Source: Paramoeba atlantica (Eukaryota > Discosea). Taken from it: a stretch of 64,000 nucleotides of DNA. Positions within the stretch are counted from its first letter, which is position 1, and each line of letters starts with the position of its first letter. Below are positions 48,447-56,826 of this stretch, piece after piece. A model generated the notes under the pieces. That model saw nothing but the letters and a program-made list of their open reading frames with translations. It did not search any database and was not told the DNA's origin. The position numbers and the translations under genes were made by a program. The stretch covers positions 186,001 to 250,000 of the forward strand of contig CDRNVI010000065.1 of assembly GCA_977017575.1 (NCBI GenBank), read 5' to 3'.

Positions 48447-49331
48447 TTAATCGCTTACGTAATTTTTCAACATGCTGATGTGCTGTTCCGCCTCATGTAA
48501 GTCTTTTTCTAATCGTCGTACGATTTCCTTTCTATCCTCTTGCGGTAGGGAAACGAACGTTTTCGTCTGAATGTTCTCGCCAAACAGTTGTAGTAGAAAC
48601 GGAACATCGTGCGATTTCTGTGACTCATTCTCTATACCAGACCTGCAACATCTTCCTGCAGAGAAGTCCGAAGTGTTGGAAGGACCCGATGCCAAAATCA
48701 CAATCTTCAAGAGAGACTCCGTGTTGATCCCTAATTGGCAAGGCATCCTTTCATCGGTAACTAATTCTCCGTTGAGGAACAAGGCCATCGAGGAAACCTT
48801 GTGCCCCGTAATTGACTGCATGGCCATTTTAAGCATTCGTGATGATAGCCGAGAAGGGTCCTCTCGCATTGATAAGTTATAAACTTTTTTGCTTTCTGGG
48901 GTAACAACCAACACGGAGAGCGCATTAGAGGATGGAGATCTATTCGGAGAAATTTTGCCATTCTTGATGCCCGCCCGTGTATTGTCTGGTCTTATACGTG
49001 GTATAGAAGGTACAGGCAAGCCATTCGGTAGAACAGAGCTCAAGTTTGAAATATGGGACATACATGTACTCCCTGTTTCGGGATCAAAGTCTTTTTCCGC
49101 TTTTGCAAAAGATGGGGCTCCCGAAGGGAGACGTCTCGGCCGCCGTTTGGAGAGCTGTGGGGTGTCATAATTCGAAACAAATGCTGTGGATATCTGACTT
49201 CTAACTGGTTCTTGTTCTACAGTTGCAGATTTCGACGTTATATTACCTCGCCAGATGACAGGTAAGGAATCCGCTAAAGGCAGAGATTTGACTTCTATGG
49301 GGATGTCACTGCCTGAGAAATCTGAACCCTG
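48447..49331 (-). CDS. Protein with ubiquitin-like domain and C-terminal coiled coil
   Basis: About 294 residues from the ATG at 49331 (305 from the ATG at 49364). The first 130 residues are Ser/Pro-rich and disordered. Residues of about 150-230 look like a beta-grasp ubiquitin-like fold: ALSVLVVTPESKKVYNLSM, then a helix, then ALFLNGELVTDE and LLKIVILASG. There is no Gly-Gly tail, so it would be a non-conjugated UBL domain. The C-terminal 50 residues (EDRKEIVRRLEKDLHEAEQH) are an amphipathic, probably coiled-coil helix. I do not recognise a family. Confidence 0.6.
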   Translation of the reverse strand, partial: QGSDFSGSDIPIEVKSLPLADSLPVIWRGNITSKSATVEQEPVRSQISTAFVSNYDTPQLSKRRPRRLPSGAPSFAKAEKDFDPETGSTCMSHISNLSSVLPNGLPVPSIPRIRPDNTRAGIKNGKISPNRSPSSNALSVLVVTPESKKVYNLSMREDPSRLSSRMLKMAMQSITGHKVSSMALFLNGELVTDERMPCQLGINTESLLKIVILASGPSNTSDFSAGRCCRSGIENESQKSHDVPFLLQLFGENIQTKTFVSLPQEDRKEIVRRLEKDLHEAEQHISMLKNYVSD

Positions 49332-49595
49332 CATAAGGAGTAGAAAAGCGGTGGTAGACAACAACCCCCTTATCGAGTCAGACAGTAAAATTTAGTTCCG
49401 CAGACGTAGCCAAGAACGTTCCTCATAGAAAATGACGAAAATAGTGCCTAACCTAGCATAAAAAAATAGAAGCATGATAAAGAAAACACCTCACAACAGC
49501 AACGTACCTCTTGACATATCATACGGGACTCAGGAATCTAACCCTCACAAAAAAGAATACAACCACGAGGTTTTCTCAACCCCCTTTCCTCCCCC

Positions 49596-50168
49596 CTACC
49601 CTTTCACCACATTCCTCGTACTCCTCTCCACCCGTATCACTCGATTATGAAAATACTGCTCGTCCATCGCCGCTATCGCCCGCTCCGCCTCCCCCACACT
49701 CCCATACCCCACCAACGCCGTCCCCCGACTCCTCCCCGTCACCCCATCCCGATACACCACCGGGAGCTCCACCAACCCCCCAAACCCGCGGAACGTCTCC
49801 GCCAGGACCGCCTCATCCACCCCAGGGTCCAACCCCGTGATATGGATATAGGAGACCTCCCCGGAGCCCCCCCCCTTGACCCCCTCACCCCCCACCCCCC
49901 CGGCCCCCTCCGCGGGCCCCCCCCTCGGGGCCACCCGTAGGGCCTGGTCGTAGAGCCGCGTGCCGTTGAGGACGACACAGGCGTAGGCGGCGTCCCGGGG
50001 GGTGCGGAAGGTGACGAAGGCGAGGGCGCGGTGGGTGCCCTCGAGGGGGTCGCGGGGGAGGGCGAGGGCGAGCACGGGGCCGGCCTGGGTGGCGAGCTCC
50101 CAGAGAAGGGACTCGTCGACCCGGGGGTGGAGGTTGGAGAGGGCGACGGTGTCGGGGGGGACGGACAT
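49596..50168 (-). CDS. SF3B4/HSH49: Splicing factor 3B subunit 4 (SF3b49)
   Basis: U2 snRNP subunit that contacts pre-mRNA upstream of the branch site. 190 residues with two RRMs. RRM1 includes VALSNLHPRVDESLLWELAT and QAGPV, where LLWELxxQAGPV is a signature of SF3B4. RRM2 has YIHITGLDPGVDEAVLAETF and ends in RVIRVERSTRNVVKG, which matches the SF3B4 order. The Pro-rich C-terminal tail of animal SF3B4 is absent, as in yeast Hsh49. The gene is extremely GC-rich, with almost only G or C in third positions. The 100 bases upstream of the ATG are nearly pure pyrimidine on the coding strand. Confidence 0.88.
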   Translation of the reverse strand: MSVPPDTVALSNLHPRVDESLLWELATQAGPVLALALPRDPLEGTHRALAFVTFRTPRDAAYACVVLNGTRLYDQALRVAPRGGPAEGAGGVGGEGVKGGGSGEVSYIHITGLDPGVDEAVLAETFRGFGGLVELPVVYRDGVTGRSRGTALVGYGSVGEAERAIAAMDEQYFHNRVIRVERSTRNVVKG

Positions 50169-50322
50169 GGAGGGGGGGACAGGGGAAAGGGAAAGAGAGA
50201 GGAAAGAAAAAGTGTTTTGGAAGTGAAAAAGGATGAGGGAGAGGGGAGAGATAAGGGAAAGGAAAGGATAGTTTCTTTGTGAGTAAAATAGGGTAAGGTA
50301 GTAAAAAAGGGGGTCAGATTAA

Positions 50323-50604
50323 CCCAATATTGCACACTTTCAAAAAAAATGTATTTTATAATTTTCGATGCCATAAATTTCCCAACACAAAGATACAGTG
50401 CTAAACACAAAGATCAGTGCTAAAACATACAACTCTGCGAGAGCTCTCGAATGCGCTATTATTTACCAAAATTAAACAATTTTTACAAATTTTAGACCCC
50501 CCCCACCACGAGGTTTTCACCCCTGTATCTCAGAACAGAAGTATTGTATGTCCTCAAATATTCTTTTTCGGGGGCGACAAAAATATTTTTTGTGCAATAT
50601 TGGG
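50323..50604. mobile_element. piggyBac-type MITE with TTAA target duplication
   Basis: 282 bp starting CCCAATATTGCACA and ending with its reverse complement, flanked by TTAA on both sides (50319-50322, 50605-50608). TTAA plus termini starting CCC is the hallmark of piggyBac elements. The interior (CGAGAGCTCTCGAATG, AAATTTTAGACCCC) is also found near 6780-6850. It has no coding capacity and lies upstream of SF3B4. Confidence 0.88.
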
Positions 50605-51032
50605 TTAATTCCACCAAAAATGTGAAAGGTAAGGAAAACTTCTTTGCAAGTAAAGAAGGATAAGAAAAAGTAAATACGTTTTGGCATTTAATGGAACTTA
50701 CCCTTCTGTTTCCTTTTTTCCACTCGGAGAAAGGGAAAAAGACAGGAAGACTAAAAAGATTTTTTAAAATACAGTAGTGAATCACTTGGCTATGCGCTAA
50801 ACAAAAGATTATGTAATTGGTGATGAGAAATGCACCTCCACGAAAAGTGTTAAATGTGTTTTATGTGTTGAATGAACATAAAAAGGTGATCATAGAACAC
50901 ATAGGCATGAGGGGTGGGGTTGGTGTAAGGTTTAGAGAGGGAAAGTGAAGGCTTGATGTTTTTTTGTCTATCTACCAAATGTTTGTTTTTTTGTTGTATT
51001 GTGGACTAAAACTAATGTGTGGCATGTGTGGT
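50605..51032. other. Spacer between the piggyBac MITE and the 376-residue gene
   Basis: AT-rich with a purine-rich plus strand; no gene or repeat is seen. Confidence 0.5.
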
Positions 51033-52163
51033 TTATTGTGTAACACGGTCAGATGGATGTTGTGGTATCTCATATAAGATGTATTCTTGATGGCTGTGTG
51101 GAGCAAGAGTGTACAATTTTTCATCTTTTTTCAGAACCGTATAGTAACGACTGCTTAGATGAAGCAGTACACAATTAGCTTGTTGCATTTGGTCGCGAAG
51201 GTTTCGTCCAAATTCCGGTTTTATACCCGTAATGTAATCAATAACATAACTTGCTGAACGAGAGTTTGAGTATTGGGAAACATTAGTGACAACATCAAGG
51301 CATGACGCTGAAACGAGGGGGATTTCAAGAATTGCAAAGAGCAATAGCTCCGTATTACAACTCTCGCTAACTTCATCGAATGTATTGGGAAAGAATCGAG
51401 AAAGCCGATTGATGGATCCATGCAGATCACCCAATAACTTGTCGCATTCAAATGTAAAAAGTTGCTCATTTTGAAGCACAGCGCCAAGAAAAGGAGAAAT
51501 CGCACATAAACCCTTTTTAGCATTTCTATGATACTCTTGAAGCCTTTTGTAGAGAGAACATCCATCAAGAGAAGAGAAACCTTGATATCTCTCTACGATG
51601 ACAATCAATCGATTGCGCAAATAATAAATAAAGAATCTTTCCAATGCAAAGCCGTCAACAAAACTCTGTGAAGAAGTAATTTCGTGTATCTTCATCCTCC
51701 CCTGTAGTATGATTGTATTGACCAGAGCAACTAATACCACTTGGGTATTGGGCTCTAGAATATTAGGAACAGGTAAGGTGGCATTCAAAGGATTGATGAT
51801 ATCTTGGCAAACAGTGGAAACATCTGCAATAAAACTTAGCCTCACAATACAATAGGAAAACTCACTGTTTTGCGATACGCGAGCCTTGCTCGATTGAGGC
51901 AAGGCCTTAAGGACCCCCTTAGCACTAAAGTCAAGCTCGTTGCGGCAGGACCCCCAGTAGGACAGACCCGGACACCCATCAATCTGAAACCACAGCTGAT
52001 CCTCTCGCACGCCTATAACTGTGGCAGGGCCTAAAGGAGTACAGACACGCTGACCATAACGGAAACCAAATGGAGCAGTCGCTGATTCATTGGTGTCAAA
52101 CCGGCATATATCACCCGATTTCGTGATACACACCCTGTCATGAATGGCGTCCTCAGTGAGCAT
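51033..52163 (-). CDS. Uncharacterised 376-residue protein with an N-terminal SH3-like box
   Basis: The family is not recognised. Near residues 35-75 is GQRVCTPLGPATVIGVREDQ, then LWFQIDGCPGLSYWG, a strand-rich box of the type GxRVxTPxGxAxVxGVxxxxLWxxxDGxxGxSYW that I remember from several eukaryotic E3 or signalling proteins but cannot name with confidence. The rest is helical with Leu-rich stretches (VVLVALVNTIILQG; TELLLFAILEIPLV). No membrane span is evident. It sits between the splicing-related SF3B4 and PRP38-like genes, but neighbourhood carries no functional weight here. Confidence 0.55.
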   Translation of the reverse strand: MLTEDAIHDRVCITKSGDICRFDTNESATAPFGFRYGQRVCTPLGPATVIGVREDQLWFQIDGCPGLSYWGSCRNELDFSAKGVLKALPQSSKARVSQNSEFSYCIVRLSFIADVSTVCQDIINPLNATLPVPNILEPNTQVVLVALVNTIILQGRMKIHEITSSQSFVDGFALERFFIYYLRNRLIVIVERYQGFSSLDGCSLYKRLQEYHRNAKKGLCAISPFLGAVLQNEQLFTFECDKLLGDLHGSINRLSRFFPNTFDEVSESCNTELLLFAILEIPLVSASCLDVVTNVSQYSNSRSASYVIDYITGIKPEFGRNLRDQMQQANCVLLHLSSRYYTVLKKDEKLYTLAPHSHQEYILYEIPQHPSDRVTQ

Positions 52164-52528
52164 GGAAGAGCTTCACATCAGTAAACATACTATGCCAGTC
52201 TTTGGTACCTGTGCTAAACTAACAATTAATGTTTCAAAAAAATATATGATCGTACGAATTTTTTTATATTCACTTTCCACCAGTTCTTATCGTATTACTA
52301 CAATGGTAAAATGTACATACATGTATGGTGAAATGTACATGTATATATTTTGTGGCAAACAAGATTTTGGTCGTATAAAGTTAAGTGGGATCATGTGTAA
52401 AGAACGTGGACGGTGCGAAATAGTGAGCAGCTGCGGAGACGCCCTTCAATATTAAAATAAGTCTTGTCAAGATACTGCACGAAGATTTTTTGTTACTCGT
52501 AAATAAGCATAAATTCGTAGATAGAAGC
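52164..52528. other. Spacer upstream of the 376-residue gene
   Basis: Contains ATGTACATACATGTAT-like inverted motifs near 52310-52340 that could form a hairpin. I see no gene. Confidence 0.5.
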
Positions 52529-52744
52529 TTACTTTAACGTGGGCCATAATTTAGGGTGAGTGCAGACGTCTACACAATGTACAATTTCGAAGTATTGACC
52601 CCAACAATGTGGCTCACGAATAGGTTCAATATCCTTAATACGCTCCATACATTTTTCATACTCTAAAATTTTGGCCAGACATTCATCAGTCTTAAGACAC
52701 TGCTCATCTAGTTCGGGTTTGATATCCACAGGCTCCTCAGACAT
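52529..52744 (-). CDS. QCR6/UQCRH: Ubiquinol-cytochrome c reductase hinge subunit
   Basis: Small acidic subunit of mitochondrial complex III, which helps cytochrome c dock on cytochrome c1. The conserved Cys pattern is present: EQCLKTDECLAKILEYEKCME, then EPHCWGQYFEIVHCVDVC, then the end THPKLWPTLK. The CVDxC...L..LK ending is typical. The ATG at 52744 (MSEEPVDIKPELDEQ) gives 71 residues, a normal size. The frame also opens earlier, at 52789, but those residues look non-coding. It needs import into the intermembrane space and shows no cleavable presequence. Confidence 0.87.
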   Translation of the reverse strand: MSEEPVDIKPELDEQCLKTDECLAKILEYEKCMERIKDIEPIREPHCWGQYFEIVHCVDVCTHPKLWPTLK

Positions 52745-53003
52745 TAGGTTCCGAGTAAGAGTGAAATAGAGGCTAATAAACTCTAACAAAAACAGATTTG
52801 GGATAAGGCAGGATAAAATAAAATCTTGAGTATTTTAGAATGTTGTGCCATTGACGAAACAATTTTTTAGCAAATCTGTTTCTCACTGTTTACCGTTCTA
52901 AGTGACAATGGTACAATGAGCGGAAGAAGTTGAAGTTAACTAGTTTTCGGCATCGTTATTGTAGCGATGCGTAGAGAGCCTATACACCCCCCTTGCATAA
53001 GCA

Positions 53004-54305
53004 TTACAAATAGGGCGTGCTGCTGATAGGATGCTTTTTCTTTGACTTATTCTGTGTCTTAGCTAATTCTTCATCGATTGAAGATACGCCGTGAATTCTT
53101 ATTGGGGGAACCTCCCGTTTTGTTTTCTTTCGAGATTCCTTGCTGCTCAATGAAGCTTCTTTGGTGCGTTTCTGATTCATTTGATACATGGAAGGAGTCG
53201 GCGGAACGACAAAGCATCCATCAGCTCCAGGAACAACATCCCCCTCGGACTTCGCATTTGTGTTGACGTAGTGCACCAAACTTCCAACACTTTCGAATCC
53301 TTGAACCAGTGAACACTGGATATACGCGTCCGTTCCTTTCCTATCATACGCAACGGGACTTTTCCTTTCTCCTTTTAGTACCTCACCCACGTGAGTTCGT
53401 AACGTTGAGAGAATATGGGTGGGATAGGTAGGGAACCACGCCTCAAGGAGCTCGTCTTCCTCTACTAAACGACGTGTTAGTTCCGCGATGGTCATTGATT
53501 CCCCTTTTACTGTAGTAACCGTATGAGAGGCATCCTGCGGGGTGAGTAAGAGGTGTGGTTGAATTAACAAGTCATCAAGGTCTTCGGGTGAAAGAACGTA
53601 CCGTGCAAGAACGAGACCTGAGGCAACGACGTAGGGATTGGAGTGTTTCAACAGTTTTCGTAACCCCTTTTTAGTGAGCCGCAGCAAAAACAGTTTTAGC
53701 ACTAGGGTCATGAATACACTTCCTTCTTGCTTGTTGAAAGCATTGATGGACTTTACGTTTCTTTCGATGAAATTCAAGACACGCGGAATAGAATATAATT
53801 CGGCATAAAATTTAGTTTCTCGTGTGGAGTATTTTAGGTTCTCCTGTAACCTCGACCAAAGCTGATCATCAATATTACATTGCTCTTTCTTAGAAAATTC
53901 TTCATTAGAAGGCACGGCTTCAAATGGTACTGAGCCTTCTGCAGAGGCACGGTAAAAAAAGCTAGCATATGCACTCGATAGTATTGCGTACACCGTTTTG
54001 TCTTCATTGGGTCTATCTGATTCGATCTCATTGAGCTGACTTCCGATACTGACTTGTTGGGGTATACAAGGAGGTAAGTGTTCATGAACCACTGCATTTA
54101 TGACTTGTACAAATTCGTCTGTAGTTAAATCTACTTTGCTATTCTCTTTCTTCGAAAATTTTGGAGGCACGAAATAGAATTCGTGCGGGGTGAAGTGATG
54201 ACATGACAATGGATTGTGTTGACTCTCCGCAAAACGTCGCTCTTTCTCGCGATATTCTTCCAAAGACGGCTCTTTGTTTCCGGAGTGTACATCGGCATTT
54301 CGGCT
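53004..54305 (-). CDS. PRP38B-like: PRP38-domain splicing factor (PRPF38B-like)
   Basis: PRP38 proteins take part in spliceosome activation. Residues of about 190-330 match the PRP38 domain: FYAELYSIPRVLNFIERNV, VFMTLVLKLFLLRLTKKGL, LLKHSNPYVVASGLVLARYV, and a TIAELTRRLVEEDELLEAWF block followed by FPTYPTHI. The pattern KLFxLxLTxKxLxxLLxHxxxPYV is characteristic. N-terminal 150 residues are poorly conserved. The C-terminus is Lys-rich (KKTKREVPP; KSKKKHP), which suggests nuclear import. Total 434 residues. The preferred ATG (MSRNADVHSG, at 54305) has TTGTCTCACTTCTTAG 17 bases upstream; the frame opens at 54338. Confidence 0.85.
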   Translation of the reverse strand, partial: SRNADVHSGNKEPSLEEYREKERRFAESQHNPLSCHHFTPHEFYFVPPKFSKKENSKVDLTTDEFVQVINAVVHEHLPPCIPQQVSIGSQLNEIESDRPNEDKTVYAILSSAYASFFYRASAEGSVPFEAVPSNEEFSKKEQCNIDDQLWSRLQENLKYSTRETKFYAELYSIPRVLNFIERNVKSINAFNKQEGSVFMTLVLKLFLLRLTKKGLRKLLKHSNPYVVASGLVLARYVLSPEDLDDLLIQPHLLLTPQDASHTVTTVKGESMTIAELTRRLVEEDELLEAWFPTYPTHILSTLRTHVGEVLKGERKSPVAYDRKGTDAYIQCSLVQGFESVGSLVHYVNTNAKSEGDVVPGADGCFVVPPTPSMYQMNQKRTKEASLSSKESRKKTKREVPPIRIHGVSSIDEELAKTQNKSKKKHPISSTPYL

Positions 54306-54338
54306 CATAAGATAAAAGGCACCTAAGAAGTGAGACAA

Positions 54339-54664
54339 GAAAGCTCAAAAACGACTTTTGCAGAAGAAAAAAACTCTATGGAGACATACAAAGACTTAAT
54401 GTTTGTGAAAAATGTTTGAAAAAATCTTGAAAAACCTTGCATTACAATTTCACATTAAGTTTCACGTTAAACTACTTTAAGAAAAATCCGTATTCATGAG
54501 GAATTCTTATTTTTAGTAGACTATTACATTTGACACCGTCTCCAGTTCTCTGTTATCCAGTTTACCGATCGATCTATCGAGAAACGAACATCAAAACACA
54601 TAGTCCAGGCATGCTTCCAGGTGTAGCCCATAATCGAGACGAAGTAACGGAATAATTATTCAAG
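54339..54664. other. Spacer between PRP38-like and SUMO
   Basis: AT-rich with no gene visible. Confidence 0.5.
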
Positions 54665-55093
54665 TTACATGTAGTTCATCCCACCTATCTGTTCTACCAT
54701 GGCATCGATTACGTCATCGTCTTCCATAGACAAGTCCTCTGGTGTGCTGTCCTCGGCTATGAGATTCCCGTCATAGAGAAAGCGTACGGATGTACGAGCC
54801 ATTCCTTGCTTTTTGCAATACGCATCCATCAGCTTTCGGAGTTGCGTCTGACGACGAATTTTAAAGAAAACCTCAGCTCCCTCTGCGTTGACGACTTTCA
54901 GAGAGAGTTGATAAGTGGAATCGGTGGGCGAAGCTTCTCTCTTAACAGTGGGTGTTTGCCCGCTTCTGTCCTCTCCAGGCATTTGCTCGGTATTTGGCTC
55001 CGTAGTGGGGGGACCAGAATGAGCACTCATTGGCTCAGAAGATTCCTCTTCATGGCCAGCGGCCCGAGGATTAGAATATTCTTCGTCACTCAT
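54665..55093 (-). CDS. SUMO: Small ubiquitin-like modifier (SUMO) precursor
   Basis: Ubiquitin-like protein conjugated to lysines of nuclear and other proteins. 142 residues. The beta-grasp fold spans about residues 60-138: LSLKVVNAEGAEVFFKIRR, LRKLMDAYCKKQGM, VRFLYDGNLIAEDSTPEDLS, then DAMVEQIGG. Maturation by a SUMO protease would cut after GG (137-138) and release the tail MNYM. The N-terminal extension of about 58 residues is longer than in animal SUMO-1 and is acidic and disordered. It contains TVKREAS, a psi-K-x-E consensus (VKRE) around Lys51 that could serve for poly-SUMO chains. A Merlin transposon is inserted only 45 bp upstream of the ATG. Confidence 0.95.
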   Translation of the reverse strand: MSDEEYSNPRAAGHEEESSEPMSAHSGPPTTEPNTEQMPGEDRSGQTPTVKREASPTDSTYQLSLKVVNAEGAEVFFKIRRQTQLRKLMDAYCKKQGMARTSVRFLYDGNLIAEDSTPEDLSMEDDDVIDAMVEQIGGMNYM

Positions 55094-55145
55094 AATAGTT
55101 TATCTTTACCACATAAAATTCTACGCAATACTATTAAAACATTTT

Positions 55146-56365
55146 GGTGAAAGTCAAGCATTATTTCACAAAAAAAAACTTTTTTGTTGATGTTCTCATT
55201 TGATCATATTTTACTTACAAAGTGTTTTTTAGGATATTTTTCGCATATTTCTACACTATTCTCGATGGATTGCTCGTTTTGCCCCAATTTCCAATGTACA
55301 GACAGTATTAGCTATAGTGTGCTCGCCCGCGCCCCCGAAACTGATATTGTCGAGTGGTTGAAAGGCCACAAACTTGTTTTCCAGAGCGTCAGCTGTAGCA
55401 AGCGGCATGAAACTCGCATTTGCGTGCGGAAAGGCGATCATTGGGTCTGCCCTGATCGTTTGTGTCGGAGTCGTACATACCACATGGAGCCACTCTTAAG
55501 TTCCTTCGGTCGCCGAACACCAAGCCAAATTCTTCAAGTTCTATATGGTATGGCGAACGGCAATGGTCGTGATCAATTGACTCTGGAAACACTTTTAAGT
55601 AGTCAAACTGTCACAGAATTGACAAAAAAGTTGGAACGTATTGTTGCTTCCGTTCATGAAATGCGAACTGCGGCTGCACGAGGCACTGTTACTATCATGC
55701 AGAAGGACGAAACTTGCTTTTCTAAGCCAAAAAGGGGGGGTAATAACCGACCAGCCCGCATTCGCCAGGGGGGATCAACCTGGGCAAACGTCCTGACACA
55801 GACCTCTCGTTCTCGGAAAGCTGAGCAGATATTTGTAAGCACGCTGGAAGACCGCCGTAGTTCCTCGACTAATGACCCTGTGTTTGCACTGGCCGCAAGC
55901 GAACGTACCATTGTTCACACGGATGGATGGAGAGGCAGCAATGCCTTGGGCAACAGACTCAACCATGGAACAGTAAACCATCGCCTTCACTGGGTTGATC
56001 CTGTCACCGGGGTGCATACTCAGACTGCTTAGCGCATGAACGGGATGTTGAAAAAAGAAGTCCGCATGCGGGGCAACGGCACACTTGGTAGTGGAGTAGA
56101 AGCGCGAGACAACCGGCTGAAGTTCGCCGGAGAAGTTGTAAACGGCAAGCTGAAAAGAGGAGAACAAGACGGTCATGCCCTCCGTCGCCTGTTTCAAGAC
56201 GTGAAGTGGTATTGCGAGAACGTGGAAATCGTTCTAGAATAAGTTTAAGCTAGCGTTTAAGATAACTCGAAGAGAGGTTTAAGGTGCTACAAATTTTATA
56301 AAAGTCAATATGACCAGTCAATATGAGATTTTTCTGAAAGTGTGAAATAATGCTTGACTTTGACC
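55146..56365 (+). mobile_element. Complete Merlin (IS1016-related) DNA transposon
   Basis: 1220 bp with 25-bp inverted ends beginning GGTSAAAGTCAAGCATTATT and an exact 8-bp target duplication AACATTTT (55138-55145, 56366-56373). Merlin elements make 8- to 9-bp duplications and start with GG. The transposase lies on the plus strand, opposite to the host genes. The left end lies 52 bp upstream of the SUMO start. Exact target repeats suggest a recent insertion, although the gene inside is broken. Confidence 0.9.
55265..56242 (+). pseudogene. Merlin transposase, inactivated by one stop at the catalytic Glu
   Basis: IS1016/ISXO2-type DDE transposase. An N-terminal Cys pair region (HWVCPDRLCRSRTYHMEPLL) resembles the zinc-binding front of these enzymes. 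First Asp: TIMQKDETCFSK. Second Asp: IVHTDGWRGSN, followed by VNHRLHWVDPVTGVHTQT. Where the family reads HTxxIE, the sequence is HTQTA-stop (TAG at 56033), then RMNGMLKKEV and a further frame to 56242. A single G-to-T change in a GAG codon would explain the stop, and it removes the third catalytic residue. No other disruption is evident in the frame. Confidence 0.85.
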
Positions 56366-56373
56366 AACATTTT

Positions 56374-56826
56374 TTAACGGTCGAATCATCGAATGTATAT
56401 TGTACTATTCAATAGCATCATCATTATGTTTTATTTTGAAGACTACAAATCCAGGGCGGGTGCACGAAAATATGCCCCTTTGTTTCTTTTGTCAGGGGCC
56501 ACGCTAAATGCTGACAAAATTTAAAAAATACTCAAGCAAGCAAGAGTAGGCAAGGTGATCCAACTCGTTAGCGAATGTGAACTCTTCAACCTATTTAGCT
56601 CAACCTATCGTTCGCCAGCAGTGTACATCCATTGTGTACCCATTGTAGTTAAACAGTGATACATAGCGGTTGTAGTTAAACTCTATTATCAGACCAAGTG
56701 TAGTTGAACTATTACATACTAGATTTACTGTTTTCTGCCTACATTTCCTTTCAGAAATGAGTAGGACCTGTGCGCAGAACGATATGCTAGCAATTCTTTG
56801 TTTCTCTACAAGTAAAGATAGTGTTC
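56374..56826. other. Spacer right of the Merlin element
   Basis: AT-rich. TGTAGTTAAAC occurs twice (once as TGTAGTTGAAC) near 56640-56710. An 84-residue minus-strand frame at 56600-56854 has no domain. Confidence 0.45.
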
